This document shows positions 7,208-15,278 of a stretch of 64,000 bases of DNA, piece by piece; position 1 is the first letter of the stretch; the number at the start of each line of letters is the position of its first letter. The position numbers and the translations under genes are program-made. The notes below the pieces were generated by a model. The model had not been told where the DNA came from, made no database searches, and worked only from the letters and a program-made list of their open reading frames with translations. The DNA lies in contig NZ_JABGCB010000010.1 in the NCBI RefSeq assembly GCF_013149295.1, positions 1 to 64,000 on the forward strand, written 5' to 3'. The stretch is from Novosphingobium sp. SG751A (GTDB lineage Bacteria; Pseudomonadota; Alphaproteobacteria; Sphingomonadales; Sphingomonadaceae).

Positions 7208-7993
7208 ATGAACAGTTCCAAAAACCGACCGGATCCCGCACCCAAGAAGCCCGCAAAAACGCGCGTCGATCAATTGCTGGTCGATCGCGGTCTGGCCGAG
7301 AGCCGCAGCCGGGCGAGCGCGTTGGTGCTGGCCGGATTGGTGTTCAGCGGCGAGACGAAGATTGCCAAGCCGGGTCAGTCGATTGCCGAGGACGCGCCGC
7401 TCGAAACGCGCGGGCGCGATCATCCGTGGGTGTCGCGCGGGGGGATCAAGCTGGCCCATGCCATCAGGCATTTCGGATTGGACCCCAAGGGCGCCACGGC
7501 GATGGACATCGGCAGCTCGACCGGCGGCTTTACCGATGTCCTGCTGACCCATGGGGCAGAGCGGGTGTTCGCGGTCGATTCCGGCACCAACCAACTGGCG
7601 TGGAAATTGCGGCAGGACCCTCGCGTCACCGTGCTGGAGCAGACCTCGGCGCGGATACTGACCGAGAATGAGATCGATGCGCCCTGCGGCTGGGTGGTGT
7701 GCGATGCCTCGTTCATCGGGCTGGCCAAGGTGCTGGAGGTGCCATTGCGGCTTGCCGCGCCGGCATGTCGCCTGGTGGCGCTGATCAAGCCGCAGTTCGA
7801 GGTGGGGCGCGGCGAAGTGGGCAAGGGCGGCGTGGTGCGCGATCCGGCCTTGCACGCGCGTGTTTGCGAAGAGGTGCGCGTCTGGGTCGAAGGGCTGGGC
7901 TTTGCCGTGCAGGGCATTGTCGAAAGCCCGATCACCGGGCCTGAGGGCAATGTCGAATTCCTGATCTCGGCGTGGCGTGAGGGTAGAGCGTGA
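7208..7993 (+). CDS. tlyA: TlyA family rRNA 2'-O-methyltransferase (S4 + FtsJ)
   Basis: A 261-residue protein with an N-terminal S4 RNA-binding domain (RVDQLLVDRGLAESRSRASA) and a C-terminal FtsJ-type SAM methyltransferase domain. The SAM site is AMDIGSSTGGFTDVLL, followed by DASFIGL and LIKPQFEVGRGEVGKGGVV, as in TlyA. In mycobacteria TlyA makes 2'-O-methyl cytidines in 16S and 23S rRNA; older annotations call it hemolysin A. The ATG at 7208 opens the S4 domain after a short basic Pro/Lys tail. It is divergently transcribed from the lipoprotein gene. Confidence 0.92.
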   Translation: MNSSKNRPDPAPKKPAKTRVDQLLVDRGLAESRSRASALVLAGLVFSGETKIAKPGQSIAEDAPLETRGRDHPWVSRGGIKLAHAIRHFGLDPKGATAMDIGSSTGGFTDVLLTHGAERVFAVDSGTNQLAWKLRQDPRVTVLEQTSARILTENEIDAPCGWVVCDASFIGLAKVLEVPLRLAAPACRLVALIKPQFEVGRGEVGKGGVVRDPALHARVCEEVRVWVEGLGFAVQGIVESPITGPEGNVEFLISAWREGRA

Positions 7994-8275
7994 AGCAGGA
8001 TCGGCGGATAAAGCCGAGGATTAACCCTGTTGCAAGGAATTTTCCGCGACTGTCTCCGTTTCGGAAGCAGCGCTCTTTGCGCCATTGCGTGCCGGGCCGG
8101 GTCCCGCCACAAGGGCGCCGATGCCGGGCGAATCATGGCGTTGCGTTAACCAGTCGTTTCACCCGAATGGCTCATAAAGGGGCAAGCAGGGCTGGCTGAA
8201 TGCCATCGCTCCGGGCTATGAGGGTAATGCGGCGCGGCACGGCGCGGCGGCAATCAGACGGGGTTCTGGACGAAG
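7994..8275. other. Intergenic region between tlyA and tspO
   Basis: This 282-bp gap has no convincing gene. A 69-codon frame starting at a GTG inside the tlyA stop region is Arg-rich and looks like a random high-GC frame. No clear terminator or repeat is visible. Confidence 0.4.
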
Positions 8276-8827
8276 ATGACGGAAATTGCCTCCTCGGGTC
8301 AATTGCGGGCGGGACTGGCGCGCTGGGTGCTGGTGCTGGTGCCAGGGATCAATCTGCTCGGCTTTCTCTCGGCCAGCGTCTCGCTTTCCGGGCCGAACAA
8401 TCCGTGGTTCGCCTCGCTGGTCAAGCCGGGGATTTATCCGCCGCCGCTGGCCTTTCCGCTGGTGTGGACGGCGCTGTATGTGATGATGGGCGTGGCGCTG
8501 GCGATTGTGGTATCGGCACGTTCGGCGCCGGGGCGCGGCGCGGCTATTGCGTTGTTTGCCGCGCATCTGGTGCTTAATCTGGCATGGTCGCCGGTGTTTT
8601 TCGGGCTGCATCGGATCGCGCTGGCGCTGGGGATCATCATTGCCATGGCGGTGTCGCTGGTGGCGGTGATCGCGCTGTTCTGGCGGGTGCGGCCGGTGGC
8701 GGCAGGGCTGATGGTGCCCTATCTGGCATGGGTGCTGTTTGCCAGCGTGCTGAACTGGCAATTTCTTGTGCTTAATCCCGATGCCGACGGGCAGGATGCG
8801 CCCGCCGCGGTGCATATTCAACTTTAG
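8276..8827 (+). CDS. TspO/MBR family membrane protein
   Basis: A 183-residue protein with five hydrophobic segments, the usual TspO topology. Family marks are SGPNNPWFASLVKPGIYPPP, FPLVWTALYVMMGVAL, LNLAWSPVFFGLHR and PYLAWVLFASVLNW, including the conserved Trp-Ser-Pro-x-F-F and the final ASxLNW. TspO proteins bind porphyrins and in alphaproteobacteria modulate responses to oxygen and tetrapyrroles. The start at 8276 has only a weak ribosome site. It stands alone between tlyA and ubiK. Confidence 0.93.
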   Translation: MTEIASSGQLRAGLARWVLVLVPGINLLGFLSASVSLSGPNNPWFASLVKPGIYPPPLAFPLVWTALYVMMGVALAIVVSARSAPGRGAAIALFAAHLVLNLAWSPVFFGLHRIALALGIIIAMAVSLVAVIALFWRVRPVAAGLMVPYLAWVLFASVLNWQFLVLNPDADGQDAPAAVHIQL

Positions 8828-8929
8828 AATTTCTCCGCTGCCCTTGATCCTTGTCCTTTTGCGGGCCATCTAGGCGGCATGCGGACCCTTCTGCCATGAG
8901 GGCGGGGGGCGCCAAGAACTAAGACGGAT

Positions 8930-9187
8930 ATGCGCGCCATGCAGAGCGAAAACCCCTTCCTTGCCGATTTCGTGAAGCTGATGAACAGCGCCGCCGGGAC
9001 CTTTGCCGGGGCCACGCGCGAAGCGCGTGATGCCGCACGCGAACGTTTCCGTGAGGCTTTTGGCGGTCTCGATTTCGTCAGCCGCGAAGAATTCGACACG
9101 GTGAAAGCCATGGCCGCCACGGCCCGCGAAGAAGTCGAAGTGCTTAAAGAAAAGCTGGCCGCGCTTGAAGCCAAGATCGGCGGCTGA
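8930..9187 (+). CDS. ubiK: Ubiquinone biosynthesis accessory factor UbiK (BMFP domain)
   Basis: An 85-residue helical protein. The segment NPFLADFVKLMNSAAGTFAG, followed by an amphipathic region and a C-terminal coiled coil (REEVEVLKEKLAALEAKIGG), matches UbiK/YqiC. UbiK assists the ubiquinone hydroxylation complex and binds lipid, and it was earlier described as a membrane fusogenic coiled-coil protein. An in-frame ATG at 8939 would give the more typical MQSENPF start; neither has a strong ribosome site. A small Cys-His protein gene follows at once. Confidence 0.88.
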   Translation: MRAMQSENPFLADFVKLMNSAAGTFAGATREARDAARERFREAFGGLDFVSREEFDTVKAMAATAREEVEVLKEKLAALEAKIGG

Positions 9188-9208
9188 AGCATAAAGGGCG
9201 GGGCGATC

Positions 9209-9400
9209 ATGCGCACCCGCCCCGGTATCTGCGCGCGTAAACGCCGCTATGCCAGCGAGGCCGAGGCGGTGGCGGCTGTATTAAAGGCCGCCATCACGCT
9301 GCGCCCCTATCGCTGTGCGATCTGTCGCCAGTATCATCTGACCAGTCGGACCAAGGGAATGCGGGTGTTGCGGGTGGAACGCGCCCACCCGCCCGTTTAG
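9209..9400 (+). CDS. Small conserved-looking protein with a Cys-x2-Cys-x3-His motif
   Basis: A 63-residue basic protein. KRRYASEAEAVAAVL is followed by PYRCAICRQYHLTS, in which CxxC and His could bind zinc. Proteins of this shape are common, uncharacterised small ORFs in alphaproteobacteria and phages. The ATG at 9209 has a G-rich ribosome site (GGGCGGGGCG). It lies 21 bp after ubiK on the same strand and probably shares its transcript; it converges with the large glycan enzyme gene. No function is proposed. Confidence 0.65.
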   Translation: MRTRPGICARKRRYASEAEAVAAVLKAAITLRPYRCAICRQYHLTSRTKGMRVLRVERAHPPV

Positions 9401-9401
9401 A

Positions 9402-12400
9402 TTAAACCCCGCCTTCCGGCGCGGAAACCCGCCCCGTCCGCTCCAGCTTGCCCCAGCCGGTGCCGACCCCGCGCACAGCGGCGGCCACAGCCCGGATCAC
9501 CACCGAATACATCAATTGGCGATAGACGAAGCGCTGGGCCAGCAGGAGGAAGGGGCGGAATTTCTTGTCGCGCACATCCATGCGATAGGCGATCCAGCCG
9601 CACACAAGATCAATGGACGAAAACGCCGCCCAATAGACGGCCATGCGCAGCACGTCGGTCTGGGTCTGGGCCCAGCCATGCTGGATCACGCGGGTGATCG
9701 TTCCCAGAATCGAGACGACCAGCGCCAGATCGATCGTGGGCGAAATGACAGCAAAGAGGATCTGGAACACCCAGGCCTGCGGCACGCCGATAAAGGCCAG
9801 GCCCCCCGGCTTGCCCCGACGCATGATCTTGCGATGCTTCCACAGGCATTGCAGCGTGCCATAGGACCAGCGGAAGCGTTGCTTGGACAGAGCGCCAAAG
9901 CTCTCGGGCGCCTCGGTCCACGCCACAGCCTCCTCGTCATAGGCGACCTTCCACTTCTTGCGCTGGATGGCGATGGTCAGATCCTGATCCTCGGCCAGCG
10001 TGTCTTCGGGATAGCCATTGACGCTTTCCAGAGCCGTGCGCCGCCATGCGCCAACCGCGCCCGGCACCACCATGATCGCGTCGAACCGGGTCAGCGCGCG
10101 ACGCTCGATATTTTGGGCCGTGGTATATTCCACCGCCTGCCAGCGGGTGACCAGATTGACCCGGTTGCCCACCTTGGCGTTGCCCGCCACCGCGCCGATT
10201 TTCGGATCGATGAACCAGCGGACAAGGCGCAGGATCGTTTCTTTTTCAAACTGCGTATCGGCGTCCAGCGCGACGATGATCTCGCCGGTGGCTTCCTTGA
10301 GTGCCTTGTTCAGCGCGCTCGCCTTGCCGCCATTGACCAGCGTCATCAGCCGCACGCGCGGATTGTCGCCGAATTTCTCGGTGACGATTGCGCTGGTCTG
10401 ATCCTTCGATCCATCGTCCACCACGATCACGTCGAGATAGGGATAGGTCGATTCCAGAATACGCTTCACGCTGCTCTCGATCACCTTCTCCTCGTTGAAA
10501 CACGGGATGATGACGGTGACCTTGGGGCGGAAGGTGGCATCGGGCGTGGGCGCCTTGCGCTTGGCCGGCAGCATGGCCAGCGCCACCAGCGTGACCGAGC
10601 GCAGTACGCCCAGCGCGATGGCGAAGAAGAACGACCAGTTGAGCACCACGATCATCACCCCGATCGAGGTGAAGGCGAAAACGTCGGCCCGCACCGCCAG
10701 CAGGTCATAGCCTTTGACCGGCGGCATAACCTGATCGGGCGTCAGCCCGGCCAGTTCGGCTACGGAGACGAATTTGTACCCTTGCTGGCGCAGCGCGACG
10801 ATGATGCCGGGCAGGGCGGTCACGGTCTGCTCGCGGTCGCCGCCGCCATCGTGCAGCAGGATGATGTTGCCTGAATAGGCCGGACGCCCTTCCTTGACCT
10901 GGGCCAGCGTGGAATCGACGATATGCTGCACGCCGGGGCGCATCCAGTCATCGGGGTCCACATGCAGGCCTACGACCGTATAGCCATGCTCCTGCGCGAT
11001 TTGCGCGGGGACCAGTTCGTCGGCGGTGGTGGGTTCGGCGTCGCCGAAATAGGGCGCGCGAAACAGGCGCATCGAACGGCCCGTATAGGCCTCGACCAGC
11101 CGCTGGGTCGCGTTCAGTTCAAGCCTTATGCCGGTTTCCGAGGAATTGGCCATGTTGGGGTGAGTATAGGAGTGGTTGCCGATCTCCATCCCTGAGGCGA
11201 CCATGCGTTGCAGAATGGCCCGGTTCGATACCCCGTTCTCGCCAATGACGAAAAAGGTAGCAGGCACCTTGTATTGTTCGAGGATCGAGAGGATCTTGGG
11301 CGTCCAGATCGCGTCCGGCCCATCGTCAAAGGTCAGCGCGACCTTTTTTTCCGCATAGCCTGTGCGCTGAACCTTATAGGGCGTGGGCAGGCTGTCATAG
11401 GCCATGGCCGAAACCAGCCCGGTCTTGGGGTCAAAGCTCAGCTTGCGCTCGCCCTCACGCGGGGTCGAGGTGATGCGCAGGATTTCGCCCGCGCCTTCCA
11501 CGTCTGCATTGGCGGTCTGGGCGATGTGGCTCAGATCGGGAAAAGGGTTCTGCCTGCCCCCGCTGCGCCAGCTTTGCAGCGCCTGCCAGAAACCGGGGTC
11601 CTCGGTGCCCAGGCGCCAGAGCGCGATATTGCCCACGCCCAATTGCGAAAGGATGCGCATCTGGTTCCAGCTTGCCGCCGCATCGACCATCCACACGTCA
11701 TGGCGCTGGCCATTTTCGAGGAAGGAGAAGCCGGTGTTGCCGCTGGCCTTGTCATAGGTGGGTGTGGCGGAGGAATCATGAGCCGAAAGCCACGCTTCTT
11801 CGACGGTCAGGCTCTCAGCGGCATTCTTGCCGTCCGGGCCGGGGTGCCAGTCATAGGCATAGGAGCCCAGCGCGATGATGACCTTGTCGGCGGGCATGTT
11901 GCCGATGGCTTTGCGGACCTTTGATGCGAACCAGTCGTTCGAGGCGATGGGGCCGGGGTTCCCGCTGGCCCAATGCTCGTCATAGGCCATCAGGATGATC
12001 TTGTCGGCCACGGCCGCAAATTGCGAAGGCGACCAGCCGTCGCCCTCCATCGGCAGGGTGACGGCAACAACCTGTCCGGTGGGATCGAGCGCGCGCTCGA
12101 CCTCGGCGATCATCGCGCGATAGGCGGGAATGTCGCTGGGCCGCAAGTCTTCAAAGTCGAAGATGATGCCGGCATCGCCCGATTTCTTCAGGTAGTCGAG
12201 CAATTGCCCGATCAACGCCTTGCGCTTGGCTTTGCTGGCGAAAAGCGCGATGGCGGCGGGGCGCGAAAAGCCCTTGTCATCGACATTCTGCAGCACCGGC
12301 ACCACCAGCGGGCGATGCAGCGCCGAAAGCAGGATGCGCCGGAGAGGGCGATCCTCGCTGACATGCAGGTTGCCCGCCATATCGATGTTGAGCGAGGTGG

Positions 12401-12791
12401 GGGCCACCCAGTCGACCTGGTTGATATGACGCAGCAGCGATGGCGCGGAGGCATCCGACCAGTTCGAATAGAAGGCGACGGTGATCGTCTGGCCCTTGCT
12501 GTTCGCGCGCTGTTTGGGCGGGGTGCTGAACATGCGCGAGACGGAATGCGACAGGCGCGAGACCTGCGTGCGCATAGGCAACGCTGTGCGCCGTTCAAAC
12601 CCGAGAGGCAGCGGAGAGGGCGCAGGAATATGCACCACGGTCGTGGCAAAGGCGATGGCGGCCACCACCAGCGCGATAAGCCCGAAGAAGGTCAACCGCC
12701 GCGTCCAGCGCCGACGGCGCCCCGAGGGATCGAAAAATACTGGTCTGGACAAGTCCGCCCCACCTTTACACTGCGAAGACAGGCGCTTCAT
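9402..12791 (-). CDS. Trifunctional membrane enzyme: GH18-like + polysaccharide deacetylase + GT2 synthase
   Basis: A protein of about 1129 residues with three catalytic units. After one N-terminal membrane helix (RRLTFFGLIALVVAAIAFA), a GH18-like domain (about 100-420) carries AGIIFDFEDL with the expected catalytic Glu. A NodB/CE4 deacetylase (about 480-690) keeps all motifs: TFDDGPD, HSYTH, RAPYFGD, DPDDW and LLHDGGG. A processive GT2 domain (about 755-985) has IIPCFNEE, VVDDGS, LDADTQ, AEDQD and QRFRW, and is flanked by membrane helices. The set implies synthesis, deacetylation and trimming of a beta-1,4 or beta-1,6 amino sugar polymer such as chitin-like or PNAG-like material. The start at 12791 follows AAAGGG; the frame is open to 12881, and a TTG at about 12752 is also possible. 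Confidence 0.85.
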   Translation of the reverse strand: MKRLSSQCKGGADLSRPVFFDPSGRRRRWTRRLTFFGLIALVVAAIAFATTVVHIPAPSPLPLGFERRTALPMRTQVSRLSHSVSRMFSTPPKQRANSKGQTITVAFYSNWSDASAPSLLRHINQVDWVAPTSLNIDMAGNLHVSEDRPLRRILLSALHRPLVVPVLQNVDDKGFSRPAAIALFASKAKRKALIGQLLDYLKKSGDAGIIFDFEDLRPSDIPAYRAMIAEVERALDPTGQVVAVTLPMEGDGWSPSQFAAVADKIILMAYDEHWASGNPGPIASNDWFASKVRKAIGNMPADKVIIALGSYAYDWHPGPDGKNAAESLTVEEAWLSAHDSSATPTYDKASGNTGFSFLENGQRHDVWMVDAAASWNQMRILSQLGVGNIALWRLGTEDPGFWQALQSWRSGGRQNPFPDLSHIAQTANADVEGAGEILRITSTPREGERKLSFDPKTGLVSAMAYDSLPTPYKVQRTGYAEKKVALTFDDGPDAIWTPKILSILEQYKVPATFFVIGENGVSNRAILQRMVASGMEIGNHSYTHPNMANSSETGIRLELNATQRLVEAYTGRSMRLFRAPYFGDAEPTTADELVPAQIAQEHGYTVVGLHVDPDDWMRPGVQHIVDSTLAQVKEGRPAYSGNIILLHDGGGDREQTVTALPGIIVALRQQGYKFVSVAELAGLTPDQVMPPVKGYDLLAVRADVFAFTSIGVMIVVLNWSFFFAIALGVLRSVTLVALAMLPAKRKAPTPDATFRPKVTVIIPCFNEEKVIESSVKRILESTYPYLDVIVVDDGSKDQTSAIVTEKFGDNPRVRLMTLVNGGKASALNKALKEATGEIIVALDADTQFEKETILRLVRWFIDPKIGAVAGNAKVGNRVNLVTRWQAVEYTTAQNIERRALTRFDAIMVVPGAVGAWRRTALESVNGYPEDTLAEDQDLTIAIQRKKWKVAYDEEAVAWTEAPESFGALSKQRFRWSYGTLQCLWKHRKIMRRGKPGGLAFIGVPQAWVFQILFAVISPTIDLALVVSILGTITRVIQHGWAQTQTDVLRMAVYWAAFSSIDLVCGWIAYRMDVRDKKFRPFLLLAQRFVYRQLMYSVVIRAVAAAVRGVGTGWGKLERTGRVSAPEGGV

Positions 12792-12885
12792 CCCGAGCGC
12801 CCTTTGCGCCGTCTCTAGCATCGCCAGCCTTCGCCGGAAAGCGGCGGAAATCATCCCTGCGCGCATTCTTCCCCAATTCAACGAA

Positions 12886-12921
12886 AACGCCCCCCTTGGC
12901 GGATGCCAAGAGGGGCGTCTC
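12886..12921 (-). terminator. Terminator after the SulP gene
   Basis: Inverted arms ACGCCCCCCTTGGC and GCCAAGAGGGGCGT (12887-12919, one mismatch, loop GGAT) are followed on the minus strand by GTTTTCG. The hairpin separates the sulP/carbonic anhydrase operon from the downstream glycan enzyme gene. Confidence 0.75.
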
Positions 12922-12938
12922 GGGCCGTTCCGGGGAAA

Positions 12939-14453
12939 TCAGGCGGCCAGAGTGTTGAGGATGGGGGCCGGCCCGCTCAGCCGTACCGCAGCCCCGCCGC
13001 GCCGCCGCCGGGCGATCCATTCGCCCAGCATTTCCGCCGTCGTGTGGTCGATGCCATGCACATCTTTCAGATCCAGATGGATTGCGCGATCCGCAGGCAC
13101 GCTTTCCAGACGGTTGGTCAGCTTGGTCAGGCTGAGGAAAGTGGCCGAACCCTGGAGGGCAACGTGATGCCCATCGTCGGTGTGCTTTTCCTCGACGCCC
13201 AGCCGCAGCCCCTTGGCCAGCGGGATCAGTTCCACCAGCGAGAGCAGCAGGCCCGCGATCACGCCCGTCAGCAGGTCCTTGCCCACCACCAGCGCGAAAG
13301 TGACGACCCAGATCGCCGCCGGGATCACGCCATAGTTGTGGAACAGATGCGTGACATGCTTGAGGCTGACCAGACGCCAGCCGGTGACGACGAGAACGCC
13401 GCCCAATGCCGCCATCGGCACTTCGCGCAGCAGCCAGGGCAGCAGCGCGACAAAGGCCAGAATCCACACGCCGTGCAGGATGGCCGACAACCGCGTCATC
13501 GCGCCTGCCTGCACATTGGCCGAAGAACGCACGATCACGCCCGTCATCGGCAAAGCGCCCACCGCGCCGCACAGCATGTTGCCGATTCCCTGCGCCCACA
13601 ATTCCTTGTTGTAATTGGTGCGCACGCCATCATGCATACGATCCACCGCAGCGGCCGAGAGCAGCGTTTCGGCGCTGGCGATAAAGGCGATGGCGATGGC
13701 CGCGGTAATGACCGCCGAATTGCCCAGCGGAGCGAAGAAGCCCGCGCCCGGCGTGCCAAAGGCGGCTGCCAGCGATTCGGGCACCGCGATGCGCGTGACG
13801 TTCATGCCAAAGCTGGCCGCGATGATCGTGGCCGCACCCACGCCCAGCAGCGCGCCGGGAACCAGCGCGAGCTTTTTCGGGCGCCACTTTTCCCATGCCA
13901 GCATGACAAGGATCGTGGTCAGGCCAAGGCCGAGCGCCATTTCGGTCGAGCGGATGTCGGGCGAAAGGCCCAGCACGCGCCCCGGAATGGCCGCCAGATT
14001 GGCCAGCCCGTTCGACATCGGCTTGGCGTCAAACAGGATGTGGAACTGGCCCAGCACGATCAGCGCGCCAATGCCCGCCAACATGCCATGGACCACGGCC
14101 GGGCTGATCGAGCGGAAGAGGCCGCCAAGGCGCGCCACGCCCGCTACCAGCTGAATAGCGCCCGCCAGCACCAGCATCGGCCCCAGCGCCGAAAGCCCGT
14201 GATCGCGCACGAATTCGAACACGATCACCGCCAGACCCGCCGCCGGGCCCGACACCTGCAAGGGCGAACCGGCCAGTGCGCCCACGATAATGCCGCCGAT
14301 CAGGCCTGTTACCAGGCCTTTCTCCGGCGGCACGCCCGAGGCGATGGCGATGCCCATGCAAAGAGGCATCGCCACCAGAAAGACGACAATGGAGGCGGTG
14401 AAATCGCGCGCCAGAAAGGCGCCGATCCCGCTCTTTTGCGCCGTCTGGCTCAT
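12939..14453 (-). CDS. SulP family inorganic anion transporter with STAS domain
   Basis: A 504-residue transporter with about 10-12 membrane segments. SIVVFLVAMPLCMGIAIASG and GSPLQVSGPAAGLAV are SulP signatures, and LPMTGVIVRSSANVQAGA is the conserved middle motif. A C-terminal STAS domain follows (AIHLDLKDVHGIDHTTAEML). SulP proteins move sulfate, bicarbonate or chloride. Here the start codon overlaps the stop of a beta-carbonic anhydrase gene by 4 bp (ATGA), so bicarbonate is the likely substrate by context, as in other SulP-carbonic anhydrase pairs. A terminator follows the gene. Confidence 0.92.
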   Translation of the reverse strand: MSQTAQKSGIGAFLARDFTASIVVFLVAMPLCMGIAIASGVPPEKGLVTGLIGGIIVGALAGSPLQVSGPAAGLAVIVFEFVRDHGLSALGPMLVLAGAIQLVAGVARLGGLFRSISPAVVHGMLAGIGALIVLGQFHILFDAKPMSNGLANLAAIPGRVLGLSPDIRSTEMALGLGLTTILVMLAWEKWRPKKLALVPGALLGVGAATIIAASFGMNVTRIAVPESLAAAFGTPGAGFFAPLGNSAVITAAIAIAFIASAETLLSAAAVDRMHDGVRTNYNKELWAQGIGNMLCGAVGALPMTGVIVRSSANVQAGAMTRLSAILHGVWILAFVALLPWLLREVPMAALGGVLVVTGWRLVSLKHVTHLFHNYGVIPAAIWVVTFALVVGKDLLTGVIAGLLLSLVELIPLAKGLRLGVEEKHTDDGHHVALQGSATFLSLTKLTNRLESVPADRAIHLDLKDVHGIDHTTAEMLGEWIARRRRGGAAVRLSGPAPILNTLAA

Positions 14454-15145
14454 TCGGCCGCCTCCGCGACGAGGGTTTCGTCGGCGATCCGGCGCGAGGC
14501 AGGCATGGCGACAGGCAGCGGGGCGTCTTCGCGCATCGGCACGAAATGGCCGGTGTCGCCATCAAGGCCCAGCACCTGCCCGGCATGAATATCGACGAAC
14601 CAGCCGTGCAGCGCCATTTCGCCGCGCGCAATGGCCGAGGCCACCGAGGGGTGGGTGCGCAGATGGGCGATCTGGGCGATGATGTTTTCCAGCGTGATTG
14701 CGCGGACGCGTTCCTTGTCCTGCAAATGGCCCTTGCAGGTCGAAACGATGTGTTCGGCCGCTGCGCCATGGTCCAGCCACGCCTTTACGTTGGGCATACG
14801 CTCAAGACCCACGGGGTTGGACAGCGCCTTCATCGCGCCGCAATCTGAATGACCGCACACAATGATGTCGCGTACGCCAAGAGCGGCCACTGCATATTCC
14901 ACCGTGGCCGACACGCCGCCAAGCTGGGTGCCGTAGCTGGGCACCATATTGCCTGCGTTGCGGCATACGAAGAGGTCGCCGGGCTGTGCCTGAAGGATCT
15001 GTTCGGGCACAATGCGCGAGTCAGCGCAGGAAATCATCAGCGCCTTGGGGAATTGCCCATGGGTGGTCAATTTGTTGAACAGCTCGCCACTGGCCGGAAA
15101 AGTGGTCTTTTCAAAGCTGAATACGCGGCCAATCAGTTCGTTCAT
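14450..15145 (-). CDS. Beta-class carbonic anhydrase
   Basis: A 231-residue enzyme that interconverts CO2 and bicarbonate. Zinc ligands are in ISCADSR (Cys-x-Asp-x-Arg dyad) and CGHSDCGAMKAL (His and Cys). The rest, including GDLFVCRNAGNMVP, SATVEYAVAALGVRDIIVCG and LHGWFVDIHAGQVLGLD, matches the beta class. The ATG at 15145 (MNELIGRVFSFE) has AAAGGTG upstream; an in-frame upstream extension is unlikely. It is the first gene of a two-gene operon with the SulP transporter, consistent with coupling bicarbonate uptake to hydration. Confidence 0.95.
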   Translation of the reverse strand: MNELIGRVFSFEKTTFPASGELFNKLTTHGQFPKALMISCADSRIVPEQILQAQPGDLFVCRNAGNMVPSYGTQLGGVSATVEYAVAALGVRDIIVCGHSDCGAMKALSNPVGLERMPNVKAWLDHGAAAEHIVSTCKGHLQDKERVRAITLENIIAQIAHLRTHPSVASAIARGEMALHGWFVDIHAGQVLGLDGDTGHFVPMREDAPLPVAMPASRRIADETLVAEAAE

Positions 15146-15278
15146 GGTCACACCTTTCGATCTGTTTGCCTGCCGCAAGGGGGGCTGGCTGATGAGATCA
15201 ATCTATGTGTCCGATTTTGCTATGACCGCGCGGCTGTGTAAGGAAGTGTTGCTAAAAACTGAGCGCCACATGAACCAC

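Noticed and set aside
7990-8199. 69-codon frame after tlyA
   Set aside because: Arg-rich, begins inside the tlyA stop region, has no ribosome site and no recognisable feature.
12903-14588. 561-codon plus-strand open frame
   Set aside because: Antisense to the SulP transporter and carbonic anhydrase.
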